Shown here piece after piece: positions 17,449-25,337 of a stretch of DNA of 64,000 nt (the first letter of the stretch is position 1; each line of letters opens with the position of its first letter). Location of the stretch: positions 1-64,000 of the forward strand of contig DASZRT010000152.1 of assembly GCA_035549075.1 (NCBI GenBank). Direction: 5' to 3'. Source of the DNA: DASZFV01 sp035549075. GTDB lineage: Bacteria > Myxococcota_A > Polyangia > Fen-1088. Made by a program: the position numbers and the translations under genes. Below the pieces are notes generated by a model. The model did not search any database and had not been told where the DNA came from. It saw nothing but the letters and a program-made list of their open reading frames with translations.

Positions 17449-17718
17449 TCACGCCGAGGGACCACGAAGCTTGATCCATGCCTCCCATCGGTCGACGGCG
17501 CCGCGAGCGTCCATCAGCAAGTCCGGGATCAGCGCCTCCGCCGGGGTTCCCTCGATGGGCAGCTGGCTCACGGCATCGAGGAGGCCGGCCGGTCGCGCGA
17601 GGCGGTTCAGGAGATCCGCGGGGGCTCGCGCGACGACCGCCAGCTCGAGCGCGGTCTTCACGGTTCGCAACAGATGCCGGATCTCGGTCGACTTGTCGAT
17701 GCGATTCTCGGATTCCAT
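17449..17718 (-). CDS. small helical protein of unknown function
   Basis: 89 residues, MESENRIDKSTEIRHLLRTV onward, mostly alpha-helical by pattern and ending WEAWIKLRGPSA. An AGGAG Shine-Dalgarno lies seven bases before the ATG at 17718, which supports it as a real gene despite its size. No family recognised. Located 3' of hsp20 on the same strand but separated from it by a strong hairpin (17827-17863), so it probably has its own promoter. The 145 bases after it (17304-17448) hold nothing I can identify. Confidence 0.65.
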   Translation of the reverse strand: MESENRIDKSTEIRHLLRTVKTALELAVVARAPADLLNRLARPAGLLDAVSQLPIEGTPAEALIPDLLMDARGAVDRWEAWIKLRGPSA

Positions 17719-17826
17719 CGTGATGCTCCTGAGCGATCAATTGCGAGCGGACACGCCGGAGCGGTGTCTCTGGCGGGTCAAAGAGCCGCACCTTTTCGAT
17801 GTGGCGAAGGCGGACGCGCCTTTCGA

Positions 17827-17863
17827 GCGTGGGCGACATCCGCTCAGCGGACGCCGCCCACGC
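17827..17863 (-). terminator. hairpin 3' of hsp20
   Basis: GCGTGGGCG (17827-17835) pairs with CGCCCACGC (17855-17863), with a further inner CCGC/GCGG stem (loop TCA). It lies 35 bases past the hsp20 stop in the direction of transcription. There is no T-run, so it may be a stabilising 3' hairpin or a weak terminator. Confidence 0.5.
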
Positions 17864-17898
17864 GTCTCAGGAGTTGTCCGACGAGCTCGGCGCGCCGA

Positions 17899-18384
17899 TC
17901 AGGCGCCGGCGCCGCCGTTGCCGAGGTTGATCTTGCGAGGCTGGACCTCGGGGCGCTTCGGGATGTGCAGCGTCAGCACGCCGTCCTTGAGATTCGCGCT
18001 CAGGTCGTCGAGATTGGCCCCGTCGGGTAGCGTGACCGTTCGCGAGAACGCACCGTAGCCACGCTCGAGGGCGTAGTACCGCTGGCCCTCGCGCTCCTGC
18101 TCGGCCTCACGCTTGCCGGAGATCGTGAGCGCGTTGCCCATCACCGTCACGTCGAGGTCGTTCTCTCTCAGCCCCGGGAGGTCCGCTTTGACGACGTAGG
18201 CGTCCTTGAGCTCCTCCACGTCGAAGGTCGGTGTGAAAGCGCTGAGGTGGCCGAGCCGCGTTCCCTCGCGAAGGGAATCCCATCCGAGGAGCGCGTCCAT
18301 CATGCGGAACGCGTCCCAAGCGGGGTTCGTTCCGTTCGTCGCGAAGTCTCTGCTGTCGTGGTTGCGGCGGATCAGGTTCGTCAT
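17899..18384 (-). CDS. Hsp20/alpha-crystallin small heat-shock protein
   Basis: 161 residues from the ATG at 18384, preceded by an excellent AGGAGG Shine-Dalgarno (on the minus strand, spacing about six). ATP-independent holdase chaperone that binds unfolding proteins as an oligomer. The alpha-crystallin domain spans ~50-145: FTPTFDVEELKDAYVVKADLPGL, ALTISGKREAE, RGYGAFSRTVTLPDG and the hallmark LKDGVLTLHIPK. The C-terminal tail lacks an obvious I-x-I anchor. The 170-base gap between it and tRNA-Arg presumably holds its promoter, but I could not fix one. Confidence 0.95.
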   Translation of the reverse strand: MTNLIRRNHDSRDFATNGTNPAWDAFRMMDALLGWDSLREGTRLGHLSAFTPTFDVEELKDAYVVKADLPGLRENDLDVTVMGNALTISGKREAEQEREGQRYYALERGYGAFSRTVTLPDGANLDDLSANLKDGVLTLHIPKRPEVQPRKINLGNGGAGA

Positions 18385-18558
18385 GGTGTGCCTCCTTTCT
18401 CCCCTCCAGCGGGGAGGACGCGCGAGGGTTAAACACAACATCCGGCGCGACAAGAGCGATCCCGGCCTCGCTTCGTTGCCGCGTGCACGGCATGCCAGGT
18501 CCCGTGCCCCTACGAGCGCGACTGTCCAACCCGTGCGGCGCACCCGTGAAAACGCTCG

Positions 18559-18632
18559 TGACCCCGGCCTGATTCGAACAGGCGACCTGCGGTTTAGGAA
18601 ACCGCTGCTCTATCCACCTGAGCTACGGGGCC
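18559..18632 (-). tRNA. tRNA-Arg (anticodon CCT)
   Basis: A complete cloverleaf on the minus strand: acceptor GGCCCCG/CGGGGTC with one G-U pair, D-arm GCTC/GAGC, anticodon arm GCGGT-TTCCTAA-ACCGC, five-base variable loop and T-arm GCCTG-TTCGAAT-CAGGC, discriminator A. The loop gives anticodon CCT, reading AGG arginine codons. CCA is not encoded. Confidence 0.96.
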
Positions 18633-18771
18633 TTGCTGATTCATCGCCCCATGGCTTCGACACCTGGGCGACGCGAAGGTTCTATCACCTCATGACTTGG
18701 CCGCGCGAAACGACAAGTCACCGCACGCGCGAATTGTCGAACCGCCGTCGGACGCGATAAAGTGTCGGCGC

Positions 18772-19470
18772 GTGCGAACCTTTTCCAAGCGCTTGGGTGG
18801 GGCCTTGGTCGTCGTGCTCGTGGGGGTCGTCGTGGGGGGGACGGCGCTCGTGCGCAGCCGCCGGCACGCGATTCACGCGCCTTCGGCGCCCATGGAAGGG
18901 AACGAGGACGATCGGGAGCATCGCTGGCGCGGGTTCGCGGCGACCTCGCCGGGCCCGGGGGGCAACGAGGTGCCGCCGCCGCCGGGGGCGCCTCCGATGC
19001 CGCCGCCGCAGGTGCCGCCGCCGCCGCCTCTGCCGGGCTCGCCCGAGGCGCTCGAGCAGACCCGCCAAGACGAGGCGCTCTTCGATCGCTGGCGTCACGG
19101 CATCCTCGACAAGAACCGCGAGGAGGTCCTCGACTGCGACGAGACCTTCATGACCGACGCGCAGCGGTTCGGGCCGCAGCTCGAGGTCTTCGCGCAGAGC
19201 GAGCCCGACGATCGGGTGCGGGCTTTTTCGACGCGCGTGCTCGGAAAGTACAAAAACGTCGCGGCGGTCAATGTTTTCCAGCGTTTGCTCACGGACCGCA
19301 GCGAGTTCGTGCGGCAAAACGCCGCCTGGGCGCTAGGGGAATTGGCGGCGCGGCCGCGCGGGCGCGAATTGGCGGCGGTTGCCCTCGGGGACCTTCAGCG
19401 GCTCCAGGAATCCGACCCCGCACCCGATGTACGGAACGCCGCGGGTGTGGCGCTGAAAAAACTGCAGTGA
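18772..19470 (+). CDS. membrane-anchored HEAT-repeat protein
   Basis: 232 residues from a GTG at 18772, chosen because the signal anchor follows at once (KRLGGALVVVLVGVVVGGTALV); the frame is open further upstream but into the tRNA flank. After the membrane segment comes a Pro-rich linker (PPPPGAPPMPPPQVPPPPPLP) and, from ~130, HEAT/PBS-like repeats (DRVRAFSTRVLGKYKNVAAVNVFQRLL, EFVRQNAAWALGELA, DVRNAAGVALKKLQ). Likely an envelope-facing scaffold. It ends 54 bases before the small peptide gene of the RiPP-like cassette, with no clear terminator between, so read-through into that cassette is possible; a functional link is not shown. Confidence 0.75.
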   Translation: MRTFSKRLGGALVVVLVGVVVGGTALVRSRRHAIHAPSAPMEGNEDDREHRWRGFAATSPGPGGNEVPPPPGAPPMPPPQVPPPPPLPGSPEALEQTRQDEALFDRWRHGILDKNREEVLDCDETFMTDAQRFGPQLEVFAQSEPDDRVRAFSTRVLGKYKNVAAVNVFQRLLTDRSEFVRQNAAWALGELAARPRGRELAAVALGDLQRLQESDPAPDVRNAAGVALKKLQ

Positions 19471-19513
19471 ATCCAACAATCAGCCGATGCCACCCGAGTA
19501 ACCGGGAAAACCT

Positions 19514-19518
19514 GGGAG
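19514..19518 (+). promoter_or_regulatory. Shine-Dalgarno that fixes the peptide start at GTG 19525
   Basis: GGGAG ends directly before an in-frame ATG (19519), which leaves no spacing, but lies six bases before the in-frame GTG at 19525. The GTG is therefore the likelier start of the precursor peptide. Confidence 0.6.
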
Positions 19519-19524
19519 ATGATC

Positions 19525-19689
19525 GTGGCCAACAAGCGTCAGCGCAAGCCTGAGCCGAAGCGAAAGAAGAAGACCTGGGAGTCTCCTCGCGTGAAGAGCG
19601 GACGGCTCTTCGAGGCCAACAGCCTGGCGTGCGGGAAGAGCGATCCCGACACGGATCAGTGCAGCTCGCTCGGCGGCGCGATGTCATGA
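19525..19689 (+). CDS. candidate RiPP precursor peptide
   Basis: 54 residues from the GTG at 19525 (56 from the ATG at 19519). The first 16 residues are extremely basic (MANKRQRKPEPKRKKK). Then comes W18-E-S-P21-R-V23-K-S-G26, close to the YxxPxLxxxG leader motif bound by PqqD-like recognition domains in lasso-peptide systems. The C-terminal part (LFEANSLACGKSDPDTDQC and on to SSLGGAMS) holds the only two cysteines, C36 and C46, plus several Ser, Thr and Asp: a plausible modified core. Its stop overlaps the start of the kinase-peptidase gene (ATGA), so it is translationally coupled to the enzymes. No database family can be assigned from sight. It is too short to be kept by many gene callers. 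Confidence 0.75.
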   Translation: MANKRQRKPEPKRKKKTWESPRVKSGRLFEANSLACGKSDPDTDQCSSLGGAMS

Positions 19690-20999
19690 AGACCTCCGAC
19701 GAGCTCCTCATTTCGATCGGCGGGATCGTCGGCGGCGTCGCGCTCCGGGGTGCGCCCTCGGCTTTCTCCGCGCAAGCGCGAGAGCGCTACGGCGCCTTCC
19801 TCATGCCGCCCGCCCCCGGGGTCGCGCGCGGTTTCTCGCTCGAGCTCGCCTGTGTGCCGCCGCCGCGCTGGAAGAAGGCGCCTCCCCCGGGACGCTGGGC
19901 CGCCGAGGTCGAAGCGAGCCCGCTCACCGTCAAGGCGATGGACAAGACGATCACGATCTCGCGCTGGGATCTCTCGGTGAAGCTGCGCGCGAAGAAGGTC
20001 GGCCGTCGCACGGAGTGGAGCGGCTCGGGCACCTGCGCGCTCACGCCGTTCGCGCTCGACTGCGTGCTGCGCGTCGTGTGGTCGGTGCTGCTGCCGCGTC
20101 AGGACGGGCTGCTCGTGCACTCGTGCGGGCTGCGCCACGCCGCGGTCGGGGTCGTGTTCCCCGGCGTCTCCGGCCTCGGCAAGACGACGCTCGCGCGCAA
20201 GGCGCCCGACGCCGACGACGTGCTCAGCGACGAGATGATCGCGATCCGCCGCATGCCGACCGACGGCACGTGGCGCGTCTACGGCACGCCGTTCTGGGGC
20301 GACTTCGCGCGCGGCGGGATCTCGATGCGCAGCTGGCCGCTGCGCTCGCTCGCGTTCCTCGCGCAGCGCGATTCGGTCGAGATGTCGCCGCTGACGTCGT
20401 CAGACGCCACGCACCGCTTGCTCTCTTGCATGCTGTGCTTCCAGACCGACGCCGCGACGATCAAGCGCAACCTCGCGCTCGTGACGAAGCTTTGCGCCGA
20501 GGTCCGTTGCGTCGAGGCTCAGCTCACGCGCTCGGCGACGACGCGCGAGATCTTCGGCCGGCTCGAGCCGCACCTCGGCCCCGACGTGCACCGTCAGGTG
20601 CCGACGTTCAGCTCGCGCGAGATGATCTCCGAGCTGCGCGCGCTGCTGCGCAAGCAGAAGCTGTACGCGTTCCAGCCGAAGGGCTCGGGGCTGCGGCCGT
20701 TCATCAAGACGGGCGGCTCGATGCTCGTCGAGGCGGCGACGCGCGAGGAGCTCGACGTCGGCGACATCGTGCTCTATTGGGTTCCGGGCAAGACGCCCGA
20801 TCGCGACGTGCTCAAGTGCCACCGCGTGGGCGTGCCGCTTCCGAAAGGCGAGTCGTGGGCGCACGCAGAGGTGCTCGGCCGCGTCTCGGGCGTCGCGCGC
20901 GACGGCAAGCAGATCCCCATGCCGGGCCGCACCGAGTACCTCACGCGCCTGTTCGGGCCGCAGGTCGCGGTGCCATTGCTGCGCATGGCGGGCCGCTAA
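19686..20999 (+). CDS. HPr-kinase-like protein fused to S24/S26 peptidase-like domain
   Basis: 437 residues. Residues ~1-310 resemble the HPr-kinase-like proteins of RiPP clusters: P-loop GVSGLGKTT (160-168), LSDEMIAIRR (180-189, at the position of the HprK metal-binding Asp pair), VYGTPFWGD (198-206) and PLRSLAFLAQRDSVEMSPL. Residues ~330-437 look like an S24/S26 signal-peptidase-type domain: GLRPFIKTGGSM with candidate nucleophile S345, GDIVLYWVPG (359-368), and LKCHRVGV (376-383) offering K377 or H379 as general base. One protein may thus phosphorylate and/or cut the peptide, or use the nucleotide fold to recognise it. Start ATG 19686 overlaps the peptide stop; the next gene follows after 24 bases. 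Confidence 0.85.
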   Translation: MKTSDELLISIGGIVGGVALRGAPSAFSAQARERYGAFLMPPAPGVARGFSLELACVPPPRWKKAPPPGRWAAEVEASPLTVKAMDKTITISRWDLSVKLRAKKVGRRTEWSGSGTCALTPFALDCVLRVVWSVLLPRQDGLLVHSCGLRHAAVGVVFPGVSGLGKTTLARKAPDADDVLSDEMIAIRRMPTDGTWRVYGTPFWGDFARGGISMRSWPLRSLAFLAQRDSVEMSPLTSSDATHRLLSCMLCFQTDAATIKRNLALVTKLCAEVRCVEAQLTRSATTREIFGRLEPHLGPDVHRQVPTFSSREMISELRALLRKQKLYAFQPKGSGLRPFIKTGGSMLVEAATREELDVGDIVLYWVPGKTPDRDVLKCHRVGVPLPKGESWAHAEVLGRVSGVARDGKQIPMPGRTEYLTRLFGPQVAVPLLRMAGR

Positions 21000-21023
21000 G
21001 ACGAACTCGACGAAGGCGCGCGC

Positions 21024-21320
21024 ATGATCGACAATGACGCCGCGATGACGAGCTGGCACCGCGAACCGACGCTGCCCTTCCAGCGCATGGACGAGGAGAC
21101 GATCGTCGTCGACCCGCGCACGCGCGAGGTGCACCTGCTCAACGAGACGGCGGCGCGCATCTGGGACCTGCTGGAAGAGCCGGCCTCGCTCGACCAGCTC
21201 TGCGAGGAGCTGGCCGAGGAGTACGAGGGCGCGACGCCCGAGGCGCTGCGCGGCGAGGTCGAAGGCTTTCTGAAAGACCTCGGCGGCAAGGGTCTCCTCG
21301 TCGCTCGAGGCCGTGCGTGA
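21024..21320 (+). CDS. PqqD-like peptide recognition protein (RRE)
   Basis: 98 residues of the PqqD fold: RMDEETIVVDPRTREVHLLN (beta hairpin and strand), ETAARIWDLLEEPASLDQLCEELAEEY (helices), then a helix and FLKDLGGKGLLV at the end. In PQQ, lasso and radical-SAM RiPP systems such stand-alone domains bind the precursor leader and present it to the modifying enzyme. The match of the neighbouring peptide to a W-x-x-P-x-V leader fits this role (inference). A weak GAAGG lies before the ATG. Its TGA overlaps the GTG start of the radical SAM gene, so the two are made together. Confidence 0.92.
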   Translation: MIDNDAAMTSWHREPTLPFQRMDEETIVVDPRTREVHLLNETAARIWDLLEEPASLDQLCEELAEEYEGATPEALRGEVEGFLKDLGGKGLLVARGRA

Positions 21321-22477
21321 GCGAAGAACAGCGGTGCGATGACGTCGCGCCCGTGAACGGCGACGGGGGCGCGATCATCTCGCGCATCCAAGACTGGGGC
21401 TTTCAGAAGATCGTCCCCGTCAACGCCGCCATCGAGATCACGCAGCGCTGCAACATCCGCTGCCTGCACTGCTACAACTTCGACCGCGACGAGCCGCAGG
21501 TCAGAGAAGACGCCTGCGCGACGACGCCCGAGCTGTCGACGGCGGAGATCCTCCAGGTCATGGCCGACCTGCGCGCGGCCGGCTGTCTCTTCTTGATGCT
21601 CACGGGCGGCGAGATCCTCTCGCACGCCGATCTCTTCACGTTCATGGACCGCGCGCGAGAGCTGAACTTCTCGCTGCAGCTGCTCACGAACGGCACGATG
21701 CTCAAGCCGGGCGTCGCGGCGCGCATCGCCGCCTACGAGAACCTGCAGGGCGTGAGCGTCAGCGTCTACGGCGCGACGGCGCCCGTGCACGACGGCGTCA
21801 CCCAGATGCCCGGCTCGTGGCGCCGCACGTGGGACGGCATCAAGCGCCTCAAGCACCTGGGCGTCGTCGTGCGCGTGAAGTTCATCATCATGCGGCAGAA
21901 CGCGCACGAGGTCGGCGCGATGCAGGCGATGGCGACCGAGATGGGTCTCCCCTACTCCATCGACATGAACATCACGCCGCGCCACGACGGCTCGCGCGGC
22001 AGCCTGCAGACGCGCATCGAGCTCGACCAGCTCGAGACGCTGTACCGCGGGCCGCTGTCGCGCTTGGTGTCGAAGAAGGCGCGATCCGCGCCCGAGGCGG
22101 TCGCGTGCAACTGCGCCCGCGGCAACGTCGCCATCACGTCGACGGGCAACGTGCAGCCGTGCATCTCGGTGCCGTGGGTCGCCGGCAACATCCGCGAGCA
22201 GGCGTTCGCCGAGATCTGGAAGACGTCGCCGGTGTTCGAGCGCATCCGCGGGTTCAAGCTGGCGGACTACAAGAAGTGCGCGCCCTGCGAGCACCGCGCG
22301 TACTGCCGGTATGATCGCAGCTCGGCCTACAACACGACGGGCGACTACACGAACCCCGACCCGTTCACGTGCGCCACCGCCGAGCTCACGCACCGCCTCG
22401 CCGACGAGCACGCCGCCGGCGAGACGCCGACCGAAGAACGCCTCTTCAACGTCCGTCGCGTCGCCAACGCGCGCTAG
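21317..22477 (+). CDS. radical SAM/SPASM peptide-modifying enzyme
   Basis: 386 residues from a GTG overlapping the PqqD stop (GTGA). The 4Fe-4S radical SAM site is C45-x3-C49-x2-C52 (CNIRCLHC), followed by LMLTGGE (SAM-binding glycine motif) and QLLTNGTMLKP. From ~265 a SPASM-type cysteine-rich domain binds auxiliary clusters: ACNCARGN, GNVQPCISVPWVAGN, LADYKKCAPCEHRAYCRYD and DPFTC. SPASM enzymes in RiPP clusters form thioether or carbon-carbon crosslinks or excise residues in a precursor bound by a PqqD domain; the peptide at 19525-19689 with its two Cys is the obvious substrate. It converges with the DUF885 gene, overlapping stops by four bases. No transporter gene lies nearby. Confidence 0.93.
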   Translation: MSEEQRCDDVAPVNGDGGAIISRIQDWGFQKIVPVNAAIEITQRCNIRCLHCYNFDRDEPQVREDACATTPELSTAEILQVMADLRAAGCLFLMLTGGEILSHADLFTFMDRARELNFSLQLLTNGTMLKPGVAARIAAYENLQGVSVSVYGATAPVHDGVTQMPGSWRRTWDGIKRLKHLGVVVRVKFIIMRQNAHEVGAMQAMATEMGLPYSIDMNITPRHDGSRGSLQTRIELDQLETLYRGPLSRLVSKKARSAPEAVACNCARGNVAITSTGNVQPCISVPWVAGNIREQAFAEIWKTSPVFERIRGFKLADYKKCAPCEHRAYCRYDRSSAYNTTGDYTNPDPFTCATAELTHRLADEHAAGETPTEERLFNVRRVANAR

Positions 22478-24279
22478 TGCTTCTGTCGAGACGCGATCCA
22501 CGCGTCGATCTGCTCCCTGAGCACCGGCAAGCTCACGGCACCCGCGCCCAGGAGCGCGTCGTGGAACGCGCGTAAATCGAAGTCGCCGCCGAGCTTCGCG
22601 CGCGCCTCCTCGCGCAGCTTGCGGATCTCGAGCTCGCCCAGCTTGTAGGCGAGGGCCTGACCCGGCCACGCGATGTAGCGGTCGACCTCGTTGACGACGT
22701 TGTCGTGCGCGAGCGCGGCGTTGTCTTCCATGAAGGCGATGGCGCGGGCGCGGCTCCAACCGAGGTCGTGCACGCCCGTGTCGACGACGAGGCGAATCGC
22801 GCGCCACGCCGCGAAGCTGAGGCGCCCGAGCCGCTGCAGCGGTCCCGAGTACAGGCCGAGCTCGTCGGCGAGCCCTTCGGCGTAGAGCCCCCACCCTTCG
22901 ACGAACGCCGTGACGCCCACGTGCTTGCGGAACTCGGGCAGGCCCGTCAGCTCCTGCGCGATCGCGATCTGAATGTGGTGGCCGGGGATCGACTCGTGGA
23001 ACGCGAGCGCCTCGAGCTCGTGCCGCGGCCGCGTCTCGGGCTTCGAGGTGTTGACGTAGTACGTGCCGGGCCGGCTGCCGTCGACGGCGGCGGGACGGTA
23101 GTACGCGATCGGGCTGTCCTTCTCTTCGAAGGCGTCGATCGGCTTGACGACGCACGGCGTGCGCGGCAGGTGCCCGAGGAACCGCGGCTCGGCCGCCGTC
23201 GCGCGCGCGAGCACCTCGCGCGCCGCCGCCTCGATCTCGGCGCGCGTCTTGAACATGAGCTTGGGGTCACCCAGCAGGCGCTTGCGGATCTCGGACATCG
23301 AGCTCGTGCCGAGCGCCTCTTTGGCGACGGCGCGCATCTCGGCTTGGATGCGCGCGAGCTCGCGCAGGCCGATCTCGTGGATCTCCTTCGCCGGCAGGTC
23401 GAGCGACGTGTGGACCTTGATGAGCTTCGCGTAGCAGGCGGCGCCGCCCGGCACGTTCGAGACGCCCGCGTGGTCGTCGTCGCGCGCGCGCGGCAACAGC
23501 TCGTTTCGCAGCAGATCGCGGTAGCGCGCGAAGGCCGGGCGAATCTGCTGCGCGATCGCGCGGTCGACGGCGACGGTCAACGCCGTGCGCTCGGCGGGCG
23601 GCCAATCGGCGTGGGGCGCCGTCGCCGGCGTCCGCAGCGGCCAATCGGCGTCGGGCTTGGCGAGCAGGTCGTCGAGCTGGCCCAGCACGCGGCCGATCTC
23701 GGCGCGCGTCGACACCTTGCCGAGCGCGAGGCCGCGCCGCAGGTTGGTCGACTCCTGATCGATCGCGCCGCCGATCTTCTGCCAGCGCGCGATGAGCGCG
23801 CGGCCCTCGGCGACCGTGCGCACCGGCTGTAGCTCGGGCAAACGCAGGAACACGACCTGCGGTCCTTCGCGCGCGTCGACGACCCAGTCGTCCATCTCGC
23901 ACGACAGCCGCGCGAGGTCGGCGTCGATCTCGCCCAGCAGCAAGCCGCGCGTGACCCGATCGTCGGGCGACAGCGCCGTCGCGGCAATGGTCTCGACGCG
24001 CGCGCGCAGGCGACCGAGCCGCGCGCGATCGGCGGCGCGCGCCTCGGGCGTCTCGTCGGGGAGGCGGTCGTCGAAGCGGCGGTCGCCGATCTCGGTCGCC
24101 TCGAGCGGGTCGGCCGCGAGGCGCTCGTCCCAGTAGGTCTGCGCGAGCGCCGCGAGCGCGGGGCCGGCGTCGGCGGCCGAGGCGACGGTCGCGGGCGCGA
24201 CGGCCGGCGGCGTCGCACGACAGGCCACGAGCGCGAGCGTCAGGAAGATCGAAGAGCGAACCAAGTCCGGCTTTTTCAT
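22474..24279 (-). CDS. DUF885 family zinc hydrolase, lipoprotein
   Basis: 601 residues from the ATG at 24279 (signal MKKPDLVRSSIFLTLALVAC with lipobox). The family core is clear: the zinc motif HESIPGHH near residue 427, preceded by YYVNTSKPETRPRHELEALAF and followed by FVEGWGLYAEGLADELGLY and YIAWPGQALAYKLGELEI, all typical of DUF885 metallopeptidase-like proteins. Predicted to act on peptides in the periplasm or at the cell surface. Solitary gene, convergent with the RiPP-like cassette; the shared 3' end is coincidental as far as can be seen. Confidence 0.92.
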   Translation of the reverse strand: MKKPDLVRSSIFLTLALVACRATPPAVAPATVASAADAGPALAALAQTYWDERLAADPLEATEIGDRRFDDRLPDETPEARAADRARLGRLRARVETIAATALSPDDRVTRGLLLGEIDADLARLSCEMDDWVVDAREGPQVVFLRLPELQPVRTVAEGRALIARWQKIGGAIDQESTNLRRGLALGKVSTRAEIGRVLGQLDDLLAKPDADWPLRTPATAPHADWPPAERTALTVAVDRAIAQQIRPAFARYRDLLRNELLPRARDDDHAGVSNVPGGAACYAKLIKVHTSLDLPAKEIHEIGLRELARIQAEMRAVAKEALGTSSMSEIRKRLLGDPKLMFKTRAEIEAAAREVLARATAAEPRFLGHLPRTPCVVKPIDAFEEKDSPIAYYRPAAVDGSRPGTYYVNTSKPETRPRHELEALAFHESIPGHHIQIAIAQELTGLPEFRKHVGVTAFVEGWGLYAEGLADELGLYSGPLQRLGRLSFAAWRAIRLVVDTGVHDLGWSRARAIAFMEDNAALAHDNVVNEVDRYIAWPGQALAYKLGELEIRKLREEARAKLGGDFDLRAFHDALLGAGAVSLPVLREQIDAWIASRQKH

Positions 24280-24348
24280 CGCGAAGGTTCCGAGGCGGCA
24301 GACCATACCTGCTTCGTTCTGGGCTTACCGCCACGATGTTGCGCTATC

Positions 24349-24882
24349 GTGCGCGTCGTGAAGGCGTCGGTTGCATCACTTCCGCCCGTGCTCGAGGTGA
24401 AGCGCACGCTGTTCGGCACCGAGAAGCGCTTCGACTGCCACGAGCTGGCGCGCGACGACCACCACCTGGCCGTCCTGTGGATCGCGCCCGCGGCCATGCG
24501 CGTGCACGGCATCGACCTGCCCGCGGGCACCGTGAGCATTGGACACTTTTGGCGCGACCGGCACTACAACGTTTACCACTGGCTGGATCAGCATGCGTCG
24601 ACGGTCGGGTGGTACTTCAACATCGCTGATGAGACGTCGTGGACGACGGATCGGCTCACGTGGCGCGATCTCGTCGTCGACGTGCTCGCGACCCCCGCCG
24701 GCCGCCTCGACGTGCTCGACGAGGACGAGCTGCCGGCCGTGCTCGACGACGACGCGCGCGCGCACCTACGAGCCGGGCTGCGTTCCATCCTCGACGCGCC
24801 GGCCGCCGCGCTCGCCGAGGTCGAGGCCGCGTCGCGCGCGCTCGTGCCGCTGATCCCGTTCGCGTTCGGAGCCGCGCCGTGA
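24349..24882 (+). CDS. DUF402 family protein
   Basis: 177 residues from a GTG at 24349. Matches the DUF402 pattern: YNVYHWLDQHASTVGWYFNI, then WTTDRLTWRDLVVDVLATP, and the acidic LDVLDEDELPAVLDDD. Related proteins are nucleoside phosphatases or RNA-associated phosphodiesterases that bind a metal through such Asp residues; the exact substrate here is unknown. Its TGA overlaps the GTG start of dtd, so both are translated together, hinting at a link with nucleotide or tRNA quality control (inference). Confidence 0.85.
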   Translation: MRVVKASVASLPPVLEVKRTLFGTEKRFDCHELARDDHHLAVLWIAPAAMRVHGIDLPAGTVSIGHFWRDRHYNVYHWLDQHASTVGWYFNIADETSWTTDRLTWRDLVVDVLATPAGRLDVLDEDELPAVLDDDARAHLRAGLRSILDAPAAALAEVEAASRALVPLIPFAFGAAP

Positions 24883-25334
24883 AGACCGTCGTTCAACGCG
24901 TGACGCGCGCGAGCGTCACGGTCGACGGCGCGATCGTCGGCGGCATCGGCCCCGGCGTCATGCTGCTCGTGGGCGTCGAGAAGGGCGACACCGAGGCCGA
25001 CGCCGACGTCACGGCGCGCAAGATCGCGGCGCTGCGGATCTTCCCCGGGAAGACGCCCATGGACGTCACGCTGGCCGACGTGGGCGGCGCGTGCCTCGTC
25101 GTCAGCCAGTTCACGCTGTGCGCGACGCTGGGCAAGGGCAACCGCCCGAGCTTCGAGCCCGCCGAAGCGCCCGCGCGCGCCGAGGTTCTCTACCTGCGCG
25201 TCGCCGAAGCGCTGCGCGCCGCCGGCTTGCCCGTCGCGACCGGACGCTTCGGCGCCGACATGGCCGTCGAGCTCGTCAACGACGGCCCCGTGACGTTCAT
25301 CGTCGAGGCGCGCGCCGGCGCGCTCGTGAAGTAG
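24879..25334 (+). CDS. dtd: D-aminoacyl-tRNA deacylase
   Basis: 151 residues from a GTG overlapping the previous stop (GTGA). Removes D-amino acids wrongly attached to tRNA. Both active-site motifs are intact: SQFTL in LVVSQFTLCATLGKGNRP, and the cross-subunit Gly-Pro motif NDGPVTFIVEA near the C-terminus. The N-terminus VVQRVTRASVTVDG and LLVGVEKGDTEADA are typical. Usual length for the family. Ends three bases from the convergent M13 peptidase gene. Confidence 0.96.
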   Translation: MKTVVQRVTRASVTVDGAIVGGIGPGVMLLVGVEKGDTEADADVTARKIAALRIFPGKTPMDVTLADVGGACLVVSQFTLCATLGKGNRPSFEPAEAPARAEVLYLRVAEALRAAGLPVATGRFGADMAVELVNDGPVTFIVEARAGALVK

Positions 25335-25337
25335 CGC

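Noticed and set aside
19525..22477. Classical lasso-peptide cluster
   Set aside because: A YxxPxL-like leader and an HprK-like protein are present, but there is no asparagine-synthetase-like cyclase or transglutaminase-like leader peptidase, and a radical SAM/SPASM enzyme is present instead.
21024..22477. PQQ biosynthesis (pqqD-pqqE)
   Set aside because: The peptide lacks the Glu-x-x-x-Tyr pair of PqqA, and no pqqB or pqqC is nearby.
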